Assembly: GCA_947579665.1 (NCBI GenBank)
Contig: OX388349.1
Coordinates: forward strand, 20,244,459-20,308,458
DNA: 64,000 nucleotides
Direction: 5' to 3'
Source of the DNA: Sympetrum striolatum
Lineage: Eukaryota > Arthropoda > Insecta > Odonata > Libellulidae
Under the pieces are notes generated by a model. It was not told the DNA's origin. It was given only the letters and a program-made list of their open reading frames with translations, and made no database searches. Within the stretch, counting starts at the first letter, position 1, and each line of letters starts with the position of its first letter. Shown one piece after another: positions 1-12,002 of the stretch. Made by a program: the position numbers and the translations under genes.

Positions 1-1130
1 AAAAACATACTGAACTACTTCAGTCTTTACTTTGTGGAACCTTCTAACATTATTCACCATAAATATTCTTTTCTAGTTTATTACAAGATGAAATTTCTCC
101 AATAGTTTAAAAACTATACTAAATTCGTAAACGTCAGAGTTCGAGAGTCATCTGAACCATAATTACAAAGAATAAAGTCGATGTGAGTCATCTATGAGAT
201 ACTAAAACCAATAAAAGATCGCAATATATGTACAATGTATCATTGAATACAATGTAGCTTTGAAGAGAGTAGGGGTGAAAGCTGTCATGACTCGCAACTC
301 AAACGCTCCTACATTTAATTTTGTAACCACGGAAGATATTGCTGTGCCACCGTGTCACCTAAGAAATATTGTCTCCATAAAGGATATTTTGCTATTTAGC
401 AGAATTTAGTTTTATGATTTCTTCCATGGAAGTCATCGGAAGTAATAAACGTGGTTCAAAAGTGTGCTTCATTGGGTTTATGTACACAAAACAGATCACC
501 CGTGGAACCAAGATCGGAGATTGGTCTTCCACACAACCATCCCCTATTACCTTGCACCATTGTTTTCATATTAATAACATACTATAAATAATAGCATCTT
601 ACATTTTAAAATTGAAAATTTATTCTTAAAGAGTTGATCGATAAGTTGTTGACATGATTAATAACTTGTGAAATCTTCTACCCAGAACTTAAGAACGAGA
701 CTAGTTTGTTTCTACATCCACCCATTACCAAGAAGGTTAAGAGAAGACCTCAGAGACCCTGATGTTGAACATTATGTGAAATGTTTCCATTTTCCGGAAT
801 CTTGGATTGAAACCATGTAGTAAAACAATTTTCCCCATGTTTTGCTTCAATTAAGAACCATATTTTTTCCCAATAGTTTTTTCTCTCTTTGTATTCTTAA
901 TAATTATCGCACACTATGACAAACAATAACTGCAGCGTTTATGAAATGCTCATTCATTGACACATAAAAAAACAAGAATAATTATGTGAATGTTTACATA
1001 AATGCAGTTCCACAATTCACTAATTACTCACAAGATATAAAGAGAAATATGAATAAGTATCCATTTCCTATGCATGTTGGGCAAAAGCTTTCCTGCCCCT
1101 GAATTACCTAAAGGCAATTCTGTGTTTATG
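1..1130. other. AT-rich sequence, nothing recognised
   Basis: No reading frame, inverted repeat or tandem repeat that I can support. The base composition is AT-rich like the rest of the non-element background. Confidence 0.5.
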
Positions 1131-1140
1131 ACATGGCTTT

Positions 1141-1180
1141 GGACTCCCCCCTTAGTCAAATCCTGGTTACGCCCATGCTG
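1141..1180 (-). repeat. Solitary hAT-like transposon terminus
   Basis: Read on the minus strand this stretch begins CAGCATGGGCGTAACCAGG and runs into a G-run. That is the style of terminus (CAnnGGCGTnnCnAGGGGG) seen in the hAT-type element at 10,094-14,564 of this window. I found no matching opposite end or 8-bp target duplication nearby, so it is probably one end of a decayed non-autonomous copy. The family assignment is inference from the terminus alone. Confidence 0.35.
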
Positions 1181-1412
1181 TGATACATACCAAAAAAATG
1201 AAGAAATATATATTTTGAGTGTATAGTGTAGCATAGGATACACCCTACACCACTTTCGAATTTTAGGTAAAAGCATAGGTTACAAAAAATAAGCCTGAGG
1301 CTTTGTGAAATATTGTTAAAAAAATCTTGCAGAAATTTATGTTAACCTCGACAAAAGGGGTTATTCCTCTGCCAACCTTTTGAATTAAGTAGACATTGTG
1401 TATTTGTAGATA

Positions 1413-4280
1413 GTGACATTTTCACTATGGAATTTCTACTGTGACATACATGGATATAACTGTGAAGTGTGCTTATCTCATAGAAAACATAGGGGTGGGT
1501 GCATTTATATTAGAAATTATATTAATTACGAAATAGTAGAAAATAGAATTATAAATTTAAGTGTATGGATTTTAGATACTAAGCTAAAAACATTGAAAGG
1601 CATTTATTATGTTTATACTTTATACCGATCACCAGGATCATCAGTTAATGATTTTATTAATTTCTTAGATGAATGGATAGTTGAAAAACTAGAGTGGTAA
1701 ATGTATCCTGATTGGTGATTTTAATATTGACATGAAGAACATTTCTGCCTATTCTATTAAATTGATAAATGTGATTCAAAGCTTTGGTTTAAAGCAATTT
1801 GTCAAATACTTCATTAGAGTTACAAGAACGAGTAAAACAATGATTGACTTAGTGATTTCCAACCAAAAAAAGTTATTGGTAAATAAACCTGCCATAACAA
1901 AAATTAGTGACCATGAATTACTAACTATTGAGTGTGATTTTTTTAAATATTAATGAATACATACAACATTCAGTGGAACCAAGAGAAATTAAGTTATGGG
2001 ATAAATGTAATATGGAGGAACTGAAAGGCTACCTAAAGACATGTAATTGGGAAAAGGTTAATCTGAATGAAATATCAAATCAATTAGTGGGAAACCTATT
2101 GATTGCAGTCAATAAATTTGTTCTAGTAAAAATAATTCATCAGAAAAATGGTAAAGATCTGCCTTGGTTTACTGATGAAGTGAAAAAAGTTTGTAAATTT
2201 AGAAATCTTGCATACCTAAGGGCAAAACTCACTAACAATACAGAAGATTGGAACATTATAAATCATTAAGGAATAAGTGTGGGGTTATAATAGACAGTGA
2301 AAAGAAAAGATATATTGAAATCGAAAATTCAAAATATGAGCCAAAACAAATTTGGAAAATTATTAAATTCTTAGATAGTTGTAAAATTGCAAAATAGGAA
2401 TCTCTGAAAGTAAATATAGTTGGTTATGAATCTTAAGCTGAAAATGATTGCCTGAATAATTTCTTTGTAAATAGTGTTGTAGATATTGTAAACTCTATAC
2501 CCAAGGTATCTCAAGCTGAAAAGCTTACTGTAAAGGATATTACATTTCAAAATCACAGTGTTAGTTTTTTGAGTTCAAAGAGATAGATTTATTTAAATTA
2601 CACAAAGTTGTATGCTCCCTAAATAACAAGAAAAGTGCACCTGATCGCATTACAGCAAATTTAATATCAGATACATTTGATGAATGAGGGGCTTTGTTGC
2701 TGAAGATTGTAAATATGTCAATCAGACAAGGTACTTTTCCTGAGTCCTGGAAGACATCTCTAGTTACACCTATTCCAAAGAAAAAAAATCCTCTTGATTC
2801 CCAAGATCTGAGACCAGTAAATTGTTTACCAGTATATGATTTTTTTTAGAAATAATACTCCATGAACAAATGATTGAATATGTGGAGAAAAATAACATAT
2901 TATGCACAAATCAATCTGCCTTCAGGAAGACTTTTTCAAGTGAAACTGCCATCCAACTTGTTTTATCTAAATAGCGAATAATGGCAGATGATGGAAAGAC
3001 TACAGTTTTAATTATGTTAGATTTTAAAAGGGCTTTTGAAACTATTGACAGAGTAGAAAAATTAACAAAATATGGTTTTGGAAATGCAGCTGTGGAACTA
3101 ATAAAAAGCTATCTGAGCAATAGAAAACAAAAAACAAGGTATAACAACTTAACCTCAGGTGAAATTTTCAACAATTTGGGTATTCCTCAAGGGGCAATTA
3201 TGGAGCCATTACTATTTATCCTTTACATTAATGATCTTTCATTACAATTAAATTATGTATTTGTAATTATTTTTTGCCGGTGACACATTAATATCTGCAT
3301 CAGAGGGGACCTATGAAAAAGTATGTAATAAAATCAATTCTGCCCTTGCCAGCTTGAGCACCTGGCTTAAGCTAAACTAACTCAAGCTGAATGTGAGCAA
3401 GACCAAATGCATATTAATTATACCACCAACCATAAGAAAGAAAGCAATTCTAGATGACCAAAATAGACCCTTGATCCTTTTTTATAGTAATGCGATAGAT
3501 TTTGTGAATGAAATAAAATATCTAGGAGTATTTATAGACTCCCATTTGAATTTCAAGAGTTATGTAGAGTATATTGTAAAAAAAATTGGCAAACAAATTG
3601 GGTATTTATTAGGAATAAGTAGATACTTAAGCCCATGGACAAAGAGTCTCATATACAAAACAATTATTTCTCCCCACTTTGATTATTATTCTTCAGTTCT
3701 GTATGGAATCTGTAAAAACTACATGAAAAAATTACAGAAGCTACAAAATAGGGTAATGAGAGTCATTCTAGGATGTGGAAAACACACTCCAATTCAAACA
3801 ATGCTTAACGCCCTTCAGTGGAAGAAAATTGAAGAAAGAATTCTTTACATGTACTATAGTTAGTGTATAAAATGTTACATACATGTTACATGTAAAGAGA
3901 TAACATGTAATAGTGACTATCATAAATATGCAACTAGACAGCAATCAAATTTAAAAATTCATAAGTTTAAAACTAATTTCTTAAGGAAATCATTAATAAT
4001 TGATGGGTAAAATCTTTCTAATAGTCTTCCTGAATGGATCAGAAAATGAAAAAGCATTTAGAAGCGTATGTGCAAACACGGTAAAAAATATGTAAATGTT
4101 TTTAATGCAGGTTCAAATACTTTGTTAAAATATTTGCAAATGAATGCTTATTATCATATTATCTACATTATGTTTTATTTATATTATTGTACGTATGTAT
4201 AACCTATTATATAATAGTATGTATGTATTATCAATTATATTGTTGTATGTATATTGTGAACATATACTTACTTACTTACT
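1413..4280 (+). pseudogene. Decayed jockey-superfamily non-LTR retrotransposon (endonuclease + RT)
   Basis: Fragments in several frames add up to the ORF2 of a non-LTR retrotransposon. An endonuclease part (1,413-1,953) has GGCIYIRN, LYRSPGSS, IGDFNIDMK and the C-terminal SDHELLTI, the catalytic SDH block of AP-like endonucleases. The reverse transcriptase follows: NKKSAPD near 2,630, LDFKRAFE (3,018-3,041), GIPQGAIMEPLLFILYIND (3,178-3,235), the remains of the ADD box near 3,278 and a thumb/C-terminal part (3,393-3,863) with KYLGVFIDSHLNF. There are at least six stops or frameshifts, so it is dead. An AT-rich 3' tail ends in four ACTT units near 4,266-4,280. Jockey/CR1-like placement comes from motif style only. 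Confidence 0.8.
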
Positions 4281-4430
4281 GACATTTTTTCCATGGCATT
4301 TTCACCTGTGGCATTTTTACCCGTGGCATTTTTACCGTGGCATTTTTGCCCGAGGCATTTATACCCGTAGAATTTTTACCATGTCATTTTTACCGTGGAA
4401 TTTTTACCTCTGACATTTTTACCTGGATTC
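4281..4430. repeat. Tandem array of 15-17 bp units (GGCATTTTTACCCGT-like)
   Basis: About nine imperfect units of the form GGCATTTTTACCCGT follow each other directly. Unit length varies between 14 and 17 bp and the GGCATTTT core is best conserved. The array sits between the 3' end of the decayed retrotransposon and the first RepX block. No coding role is apparent. Confidence 0.75.
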
Positions 4431-5960
4431 TTTGCTGCAACTGCCACAAACAAGGTCCTACTTTTCCCATATATTCCCTATGTGAGAAATTTTAATGTAG
4501 TCTGACATTGAACCCAGCAACAGCATGGTCATATCTAATTTTTTTCTTAAATGGAGTCTTAATACACATCTTCTAGCAAAGCAAGAACTTCCTTTCATTT
4601 TCATAAGTGCATAAAAAAATAATGAAAAACTACCTCAAGGTATTTTAAATGCCAGATTATTGCATCATCCTAGCATCGAACCCAGGATATTTTCCGTTTA
4701 AGTCATTTATATTTTCGATAGATAATAACCATATATATAGGCTCCTTGAATTTTGATTCTCTTCCTAACCGGGAAATATTTTTTTTAATTCCTGAAAATC
4801 AAAGCAATGCTTTTAAATGGGAAAAATTGTGACTTTGGGGCCCTCGGGAATCTAACCCATGATACTGAGGTTCAAAATCTCAATTTTTCTGGCGGTTACA
4901 CGTTATGGCCAATACGTTGTAAAAATTTCAAAATAATGACGCTTGTGGTATGGCCTGTTTAACAACATTTTAGCCGTATATATATACAAGTAAAATGTTG
5001 CTTGCATACTACAAGCAGATTTGGAACAGCATGGTCTTCTATATTTTTTTTCTTTAACCGATTATTAATATATATCTTCTAGCAAAGCAAGAACTTCCTA
5101 TCATTTCGATTAATGCATTTAAAAAAATAATGAAAAACTACCCCAATGTATTTTAAATGGGAGATATATTTACCGCCCGTCATCGTACCCGGGTACAATA
5201 GAAGATCACCATCTCTAACTATGTGGGAAAATTCAAGCAGAAATATTTTCAATTCGAATTTCAAGTTTCTATATTATTGGGAAGGGGTTTAAAATAATTC
5301 TTAAAAATTAGATGAATTATTGATCATAGAGACACCTGGTGTCGAACCCAGGACATACTGGCAGCTTACAATACACATTATGACTTGATCTTATTTAATG
5401 TTAAGTTTCAAGTCGATATCATGCCAGGAAGTATCTAAAATTTGTTTCTGTTATCTCCATAAGAAATGCATTGAGGAATGTAAATGGCCCTCTGGGATCG
5501 AACCAAGCGAATTGCTAGAATTAGATTATAAAATATATATATATGATCTCTATCCACATGTCAAGTTTAAAGTTTTCATGTCATCAGGAAGGGATCCATT
5601 AAACATCTTAAAAATTATCTCAATATGTTTTAAATGGAAGTATATTTGCCCTGACCTAGCATCGAACCAAGGATAATCTTCGAGGATGTCTTTACAGTTT
5701 TCTTTGGATATGCACAGCTTTTAGCAATCCCTAGAAATTCAATTCTCTGCTTTGCCAGGAAGTGCCTCAAAATATTTTTTGAAAATCCCCGTCATGTATC
5801 ATTATGGGAAAAATCAGGACTTTGGGGCCTTCTGGAATCAAACCCTTGACACTGAGGTTCAAAGTCGCACTTTTTCTGGCAGTTACACTTTATGGCCAGT
5901 ACATCGTAAAAGTTTCAAGTCAATAGCTCTTGTGGAACATGGTTAGAATTTTGATCACTT
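4430..5960 (-). repeat. RepX block 1: six-monomer repeat with T-arm-like boxes
   Basis: RepX is an interspersed repeat of about 1.1 kb seen five times here (this block, 37.6, 38.8/40.0, 41.0 and 54.0 kb). A full unit starts after a (TA)n run with GAGTAAAATGTAGCTTGCAT, whose GCTTGCA-TAC-TGCAAGC forms a hairpin. It then has diverged monomers each carrying a TCGAACCCAGGA-like box, and ends before another (TA)n run. In this block the boxes lie near 4,507, 4,671, 4,850, 5,178, 5,340, 5,497, 5,661 and 5,835, roughly 160-175 bp apart. Read on the minus strand the box is GGTTCGAnnCC, like a tRNA T-arm/B-box. A partial unit (to 4,975) is followed by a fuller one (4,989-5,960). Confidence 0.7.
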
Positions 5961-6435
5961 ATATATATATGTATATCTGGAGAAACGTCTATGCATAATA
6001 GATGTTCAGTAGAATGATAAGGAAAATATTGTTCGTTTATAGTGAGAGTATGAACAGTAAATGTATTATAATGTTAATTCAACAGTAATAGTATTCCTGC
6101 TGCAACCTAATTCTGAGGAATCGAATATATTCATTTATCATCTGGTTCAGGCAGTGAAAAATAAATCTTTAATTTACGTCTGTCTGTCTATATCGTGGCT
6201 GTGACAAAATGAATGCTTCTGATGTATGGGTGAATATATTAATACTGATTGAAGGTCTTTCTTTATGCAATCAAAATAAAAGTGTTATTCGGAGAGTCAT
6301 TGTGCTTCACTTATGTGGAAAACAGAATAGGAAAATAAATATTTCTTCATTTAAACAACAATGATGATAACAAATGCTTATAAAAATGCCATCTATTCTG
6401 CTATAAGGGTAATTAGGATGAAAATTTGGAGGCTA
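5961..6435. other. AT-rich spacer
   Basis: A short (TA)n run at about 5,961-5,972 closes RepX block 1. The rest holds no feature I can support. Confidence 0.4.
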
Positions 6436-6439
6436 TGGA

Positions 6440-6560
6440 TTCTTGATCAACAACAGAGGATAATCTACCACACTCTCTGCACTGAACATGACAAGGAGGC
6501 CCACTACTACATCATTATGGGTGATTTCAATGCTTGGGTAGATCATTGAGAAGCTGATGT
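6440..6560 (+). pseudogene. Endonuclease fragment of an RTE-like retrotransposon
   Basis: The frame reads HDKEAHYYIIMGDFNAWVDH before a stop. MGDFNA(K/Q)VG preceded by a tyrosine-rich strand is the asparagine-containing block of AP-like endonucleases in RTE/BovB-type retrotransposons and craniofacial-development-protein-2-like relics. Only this block is recognisable; neither the N-terminal catalytic glutamate nor the terminal SDH block is present nearby. A short dead fragment is the most I can claim. Confidence 0.45.
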
Positions 6561-7385
6561 CAGCACAACATGGACTGAGAAATGATTAAACTGGACTGGA
6601 CTGCCCAGAGAAATGAACAAACCAGTTCCAAATATTGGATGCATTTTCATTCATTATGCTATTTTAAAAATACAATAAAAATATTTTAAGAAAAATTATT
6701 GTGGAATATAACATCGGCAGGTTACTCGAGAATGATATTATAATATCTTATGCAGTAAAACAATCGTATGATTTCAAAATATTACATTTAGTCATTTATA
6801 AGACTAAATAAAAAAACTCTACCCTTTAAATTAATCAGAACATTTCGATCTTGGTCTTCCTGATATTACCTTTTGTCGAGGAAATTAGTTTACGCAAACA
6901 TGGTAGTCAAAATTAAAGTGGCGAAGAAAAAAACGCGGAATCATAAAAGCTTGCATCTTTGAGTATTTACGCAAAAAATTAAATATTTTGGAGGTGACAT
7001 TTATTTACCACCGTTGATGATATTCCCAAGCAAAATTCACTCAATCGTAAACAAATCTAACACCTCTAACACATTCGAACTATTCCATGGGAACAAATAT
7101 ATAAACTTTCAATAAATAAATAGTTTCATGCGAGTAAAACGAATAAATAGTTTCATGCGAGATTATGATGACTTTAAGACTGAATTGCAAAACACGAAGT
7201 AACTTCCCCGAAAAGAAGAAAGAAAGTATTTCAAAATAGTCTATTTAAATCCTTAAATCAACTTTGAAATTGAGAAAACACAATGAAATTGCAAATATAA
7301 ACGGAAAGAAAAGCGTTACATTACGAAATACTCTTAACTAAGAGTAATTCAATGACATACCATAACATAACATAACAGTAACATG
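6561..7385. other. Non-coding AT-rich stretch with a small direct duplication
   Basis: The only structure seen is a tandem direct repeat of about 24 bp (AATAAATAGTTTCATGCGAG) at roughly 7,112-7,163. No coding signal. It could be the 3' flank of the minus-strand gene ending at 7,390. Confidence 0.4.
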
Positions 7386-7389
7386 ATCA

Positions 7390-7953
7390 CTAAAATATCA
7401 CAGTATGTTCATGATGAAATAAAGCAGAAAAATGAAAGATATCAGCTGGAAGAAGTATAAAGTATTCATAACAGACTTTTATACATAAGTAGACCTTTAT
7501 ACTTAAGCAATATAAGCTTTGAAATGCTTTATCAATTTCAAAATCTTGATCAAACTGAGCAATAGGTTACCTGTTGCGGTTGGTGCTACGGATTTTGCTT
7601 TGGCCAGAATAATAATGTCTTCCACAACTTCCCCTTCATTAGGTATCTATAAATTGCAAAATAAGAATGAATCAGAATAAGGTAAATATCCCGAAGAACA
7701 ATAATCACACCTAAGCAGTGAATTAAGTACGAGATTGACGAACTTCGTAAAACTTTAAACCAAATCAACTTCATCACTAATACTCACTTAATACTAATTC
7801 AAATCTCACTTTCAAAGCACCTTTACTTTTAATTCTAAAATTATTAGTCCCTCTATATCCCTCCATTGCCGGGAGCCTACGTAAGAAGTTCTCATAAAAC
7901 GAGGAATGTTTCCTTGCTTCATAGACAAATGTAAACACAATGAACACAACCAT
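7390..7953 (-). CDS. Candidate small spliced host-like gene, three coding exons
   Basis: I read this as join(7810-7866 or 7810-7953, 7571-7646, 7390-7445) on the minus strand. Exon 1 ends in a GTGAGA donor. Exon 2 (76 bp) lies between a TTATAG acceptor and an ACAG/GTAACC donor. Exon 3 follows CTTCTTCCAG and ends in TAG at 7,390-7,392. The frame stays open across both junctions. Exon 2 encodes IPNEGEVVEDIIILAKAKSV, which looks like real protein, not random translation. Two starts in good context are possible: 7,866 (about 63 aa) or 7,953, adding 29 residues with a hydrophobic MVVFIVFTFVYE beginning. I do not recognise the family. The model is inferred from splice signals alone and exon 3 is the least certain part. 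Confidence 0.4.
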
Positions 7954-8395
7954 GTTGAGCCGACGCTACTTTGACGCGAAGACAATCGAAAGGCTAAAAC
8001 GACACCACGAAAAATTTAATGTAAATAGTACCAATTCTAACCGAATTCAATTTTTATAAAATATGCTTGCAATATCAAAATCCAGAAAACTATAAACTAC
8101 ACACTAAACTAGCACGCCTTCTGATATCGTATTACCGCGTGTTCGACTCTAATCAGTTTAAGCAACAAGAAAACTTTTAAAAGACAATATCTCAAAATTA
8201 AACATGAAACTCTCCTCTTACGCAAAACTCATTAAAAAAATACAATTTTGTACTGATAATTATAATTTTATGCAAGCTCTTTCAACTGTTGGCCTTACAT
8301 CTTAAGATTAAAGGACGGAAAAATTCTGTTAGGTTGCTCAAATTCTTAAGGCTCTCTAAGCGGAAAAACAATTGAAATGTGCACTCCGTAGACTC

Positions 8396-9345
8396 CGTTT
8401 TAGCCACAGGGGTAGTGAATCCTATCTCCCTCTAGCGACCAAAAGTGAAGCCAGGGGTAAAGCGGCAAATTGCGCATTTCGCCATGCTGGTGAGAACTTT
8501 TCGTACCTCCCTATGCTAATACATTGTTTTTTCGTGATTTTGCGGCTTTGATACAGAGTTATCAAGGTTTGATTGAGTAAGTCGAACGTTTTGGAACACA
8601 AATTGTAGTTTCAGCAATGTGTAACACGAAGTGATTTTGTTATTTTCGCGTTTCTAAAGGTTTAATAGGTAAATAAGCAGGGGCTTGTTTCTGCCTTCAA
8701 TATGACCAATTGCAGTGCATTTGGCTGTAAGAACAGATTCGTCATTTTGATAACTTTTACTGCATTGAGCCCCAATTATGAATTAGAACAAACATTTGCA
8801 CAAGCGGAAAATCTCTAATTACCCTGATAAGCTATTATAATGTATGATAGAGTAGCTTAAGTACGATTGTTAAGGAATTTTTATGCCATACTTGGTATTG
8901 ATCGATTAAAAACTAAATCAGATTAATGCATTATAATATACATAAAATTAACATTATAATAATCAACGAGGTTTTATTACAGTTTGCGGAAGTTTGGCAG
9001 ATGATTCGTTTTTTATATCGCTCTAGCAGACGACACCGGCATCCGAGAAGTTTACATTGCAGGCATGTTTTATTTTCCATGATGAAAAGAATCAAGCGGA
9101 CTTTGAGAAAAAAATCGAACATGATCGTTAAGTAAAAGGTTCATTTAAACTATCTGCGTCCAGGTCATAGGATAGACAAGCTCCTGAGTCCCGTATGAGA
9201 GGAAAATAAAACCCCAAAAATACATGTAGTTTAAGGGGAGCTGGCGAAAAGTTCTCACCAGTGCTCTGCGGGTTGCGTTTTTTTTTTTTTTTTTTTTTGC
9301 TTCACTTTCCCGACGTTAGACTCGCCCTGTGGTTTTAGCAATGTT
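8396..9345. mobile_element. Inverted-repeat element remnant around a THAP motif (P-element-like?)
   Basis: Two arms of about 110 bp are inverted copies of each other. The left arm (8,396-8,510) has TTTTAGCCACAGGG, AAAGTGAAGC and GGTGAGAACTTTTCG; the right arm (9,243-9,345) carries the same blocks reversed, with a 22-base T-run inserted. The best match is 17-18 bp (8,490-8,507 against 9,246-9,262). Between the arms lies a start codon reading MTNCSAFGCKNR, the beginning of a THAP zinc finger. THAP domains occur in P-element transposases and host THAP proteins. No target duplication or transposase body was found, so a bidirectional promoter next to a THAP gene remains possible. Confidence 0.4.
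8701..8815 (+). pseudogene. THAP zinc-finger N-terminus fragment
   Basis: The ATG at 8,701 opens a frame reading MTNCSAFGCKNR, matching the conserved start of THAP domains (short leader, C-S-A-x-G-C-x-N-R) that bind DNA in P-element transposases and many animal regulators. The second Cys/His pair and the AVPTIF-type end of the domain are not seen in the following residues, and a stop comes within about 40 codons. A GTAAGA directly after the first codons could act as a splice donor. It is therefore either a dead fragment or a very short first exon. Confidence 0.4.
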
Positions 9346-10085
9346 TTAAGGTCTTAAGCCCCCTTTTTTTCATTCTTAGCTTTTATAAATGTATAGGGTA
9401 TAGTTTACTTATTATTTTAGTGGTAAAATTCTGGAAAAGTTTTACCGTTTTAGTAACTAGGGATAAGGTATAGTAAATAGTCGTTTTTCAATCTTTTTAA
9501 TTTGTCATTTTTGTAAACTTAATGATGCGACGTCTCTTAACGGGACTTCGGTGTAGTAATTGATACCAAATTCAATTTTTTCAGAACATATTTCAATGAT
9601 TAGGAATCATGCAATGTCCATTATAGGAATTTTATAAGGCTATACCGGTATAAATGATCCACTGGCGCCTAAAATGTATTGTTCTTTCTTCGTTCTTCCT
9701 ATTGTCACCTACATGGTCTATGGCTTTTCTTTCCAATCTTGCCTTACTGGATAGAACTACGAATTCCTTCCTCAAATCCCGTTTACCTTCTCATAAGCCA
9801 TTATTCCAATAGTAACACGTTACCTGATCTCTCTATGGATTGTCTTTCTGCCTGTAGATATGAAAGTGATTTATTTTTATTTTCACATCTTGTTAACCGC
9901 TTGTTGAATAATATTTTTGGTAGCTAACGGGAAAATTACCACATATTTTTATGAAGTTTTCTGTGTTATAATTTGTTAATTATGTAAATGTATTTTCCTT
10001 TAAGTTATTTAATCCGAACTAATGTAAGAGACATTACAGTTATAGGAACATCAACAACAATAGATGGTATGTTTGTCTATACAGT
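9346..10085. other. No recognisable feature
   Basis: AT-rich sequence. The 82-codon frame near 9,679-9,927 shows no motif and no codon bias that I can defend. Confidence 0.4.
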
Positions 10086-10267
10086 AAGTATAGCATGGGC
10101 GTCGCCAGGGGGGGGCAGGGGGGGGCAGCTGCCCCCCCCTAGAGACACATTCGTATTTTGGTTCGGGATGTGTTGTAGAAACAATTTTTAGGCACGAGCG
10201 TATTTGAAAAGAATTTAGACCCAAAACAAAGTCAAGTGTTGGCACGTGTAAACACCAGTGATGGGAA

Positions 10268-11192
10268 AAGTACCGTATTTGACGGCATATAAGACGCACC
10301 CTCATTAAGTTGGCCACTCACAAGGAAAAAAAAGTTTTAATAGTCCATGCGAAAGCGCGGTACCACAATAACTTAAAATGTTGTTTCTTTTAGTTGTCAC
10401 GTTTCGTAAAAGCCAAATATTAACACAATCAAAGAAATAATGTCAAAAAGCCAAATATTAAATGCAATTACCAAAGATATTTAGTACTAAGAAAATTTAA
10501 CAAACGGAAGCTATTTTGACATTATATATTTCAATAATTGAACGGCAAGCAATCGAACAAAATACAAAATAAAGCAGAAACAATATTTATTATGACAGAT
10601 TCGGGGAAAACATATTATGTTTATGTTTTTTAGCAGTCTTCAATTGATTTTCCTGCAGTCGCCAAGTACCTACGTATCATTTTTTCGGTAGGTGGTGGAC
10701 CAAAATGCCTTGCTGCTGCTCTGTTTCCATGCACTTTAGCGTAATTTAACACTCATAGTTTATGTTGAATCGTGTAGTTTACTCTATTATTTCCTGTAGT
10801 CATATTTCCGAGGGTGTTTTTTTAAACAAATAGTTTTACTCAGCAAGAAGAGGACACACTGTTTTGTTATGATCAGCAGGGTTGCGAGATCCAAACCTGA
10901 AAATACCGCGATACCGCTACCAGATCGCGCTAAAATAGTCCAAATCCACCCAATGTTCATTTTCTAACTACATGTTGGAAGTTCATAATAAGTAATACCA
11001 AAGTCATAATCAGAGTATAACTGATATAATGGAGCCAAAATAGGTAGTATAGACCATCTGGGCTAAAAATAGCATTCAGTATTGAAAGTTAACCTGTGGA
11101 GGTTGAACCTTCACATATAAGACGCAGGGAAATTTTTCGAGACATAATTTAGGAAAAAAGGTGCGTCTTATATGCCGTCAAATACGGTACTT
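10268..11192. mobile_element. MITE with 33-bp perfect inverted repeats (TA flanks)
   Basis: The left end 10,268-10,300 and the right end 11,160-11,192 are perfect 33-bp inverted copies (core TACCGTATTTGACGGCATAT). The TA dinucleotides just inside each end are compatible with a Tc1/mariner-like TA target, though the arms extend three bases beyond. The 0.9 kb interior has no transposase frame. It is nested in the hAT element. Confidence 0.8.
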
Positions 11193-11523
11193 CCTCGTAG
11201 GAAATACATTTATACCTCCAGCGCAGCACAAATATGGTATTTCAACAATACTTTGCAGCAGAGTCAACAGCCATCCCTCCTTTCCTTCGCCCCTTCCTTC
11301 CCAAAAGAAGAAAAGTTCGGTTTCAGGGTGAACACTGTAGTTAGAACTGCCTCTCGATGCGATCAGCGCGCGAGGTTATGCGATTATGTACTTTCTCTCA
11401 AGCTTCCTTGAGTATCGTCCGACAATCGCCAGCAGAAGACAAAGGTTTCAGTTTTTTTTCGTTTTCCCTTCAAAATGGACGTGAGAAAGTTTTGCGGTGA
11501 GTATTTTGCAAATAGGCCCAAGC

Positions 11524-11575
11524 AGTGGCGTAGCGAGGGGGGGGAGTTTAGGGGTTCAAACCCCCCCTCAAGAGT
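11524..11575 (+). repeat. Solitary hAT-like terminus
   Basis: CAGTGGCGTAGCGAGG followed by a G-run and a CCCCCCC block is a typical hAT-style end pointing to the right. No partner end was found. Confidence 0.35.
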
Positions 11576-12002
11576 CAAGTCCTATGACTAGCTCTGTGCT
11601 TTTTTCTGCTGAAGAGTACAAAACCCCAATCATTTGCTTGATCAATTTAGTGAAAGCTTTGCATGCCAGTAAATATGGCTCCGTTTACAGCTAAGTTGAT
11701 GTTTTCGGCAGCAGAGCAGGCCTAGAGCCGACATCGATATCAATGGGACGCTACGAGTGTTTCGCGCACAATGTTCAACGCATGCACTTCTTAACCATAT
11801 CCTTTTGTTAGATGACTCACACCATAAGATAAGATTCCCATGAGAAGAATTCGAAAGTGCTGATTCGTTTACTCCTAGCAAAAACACAAGGGAAAATTCA
11901 AGAAGTAATTCGAAACTTACACCCTGAAAACAGAGATTAAGATTACGTTTGAGAGACAAACAGGTTGATAAAACGCCCAGTTAGATCTGTTGCATGTGAC
12001 TG

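Noticed and set aside
9281..9302. Poly(A) tail of a minus-strand retrotransposon (T-run)
   Set aside because: It lies inside one arm of an inverted-repeat pair and no retrotransposon sequence adjoins it.
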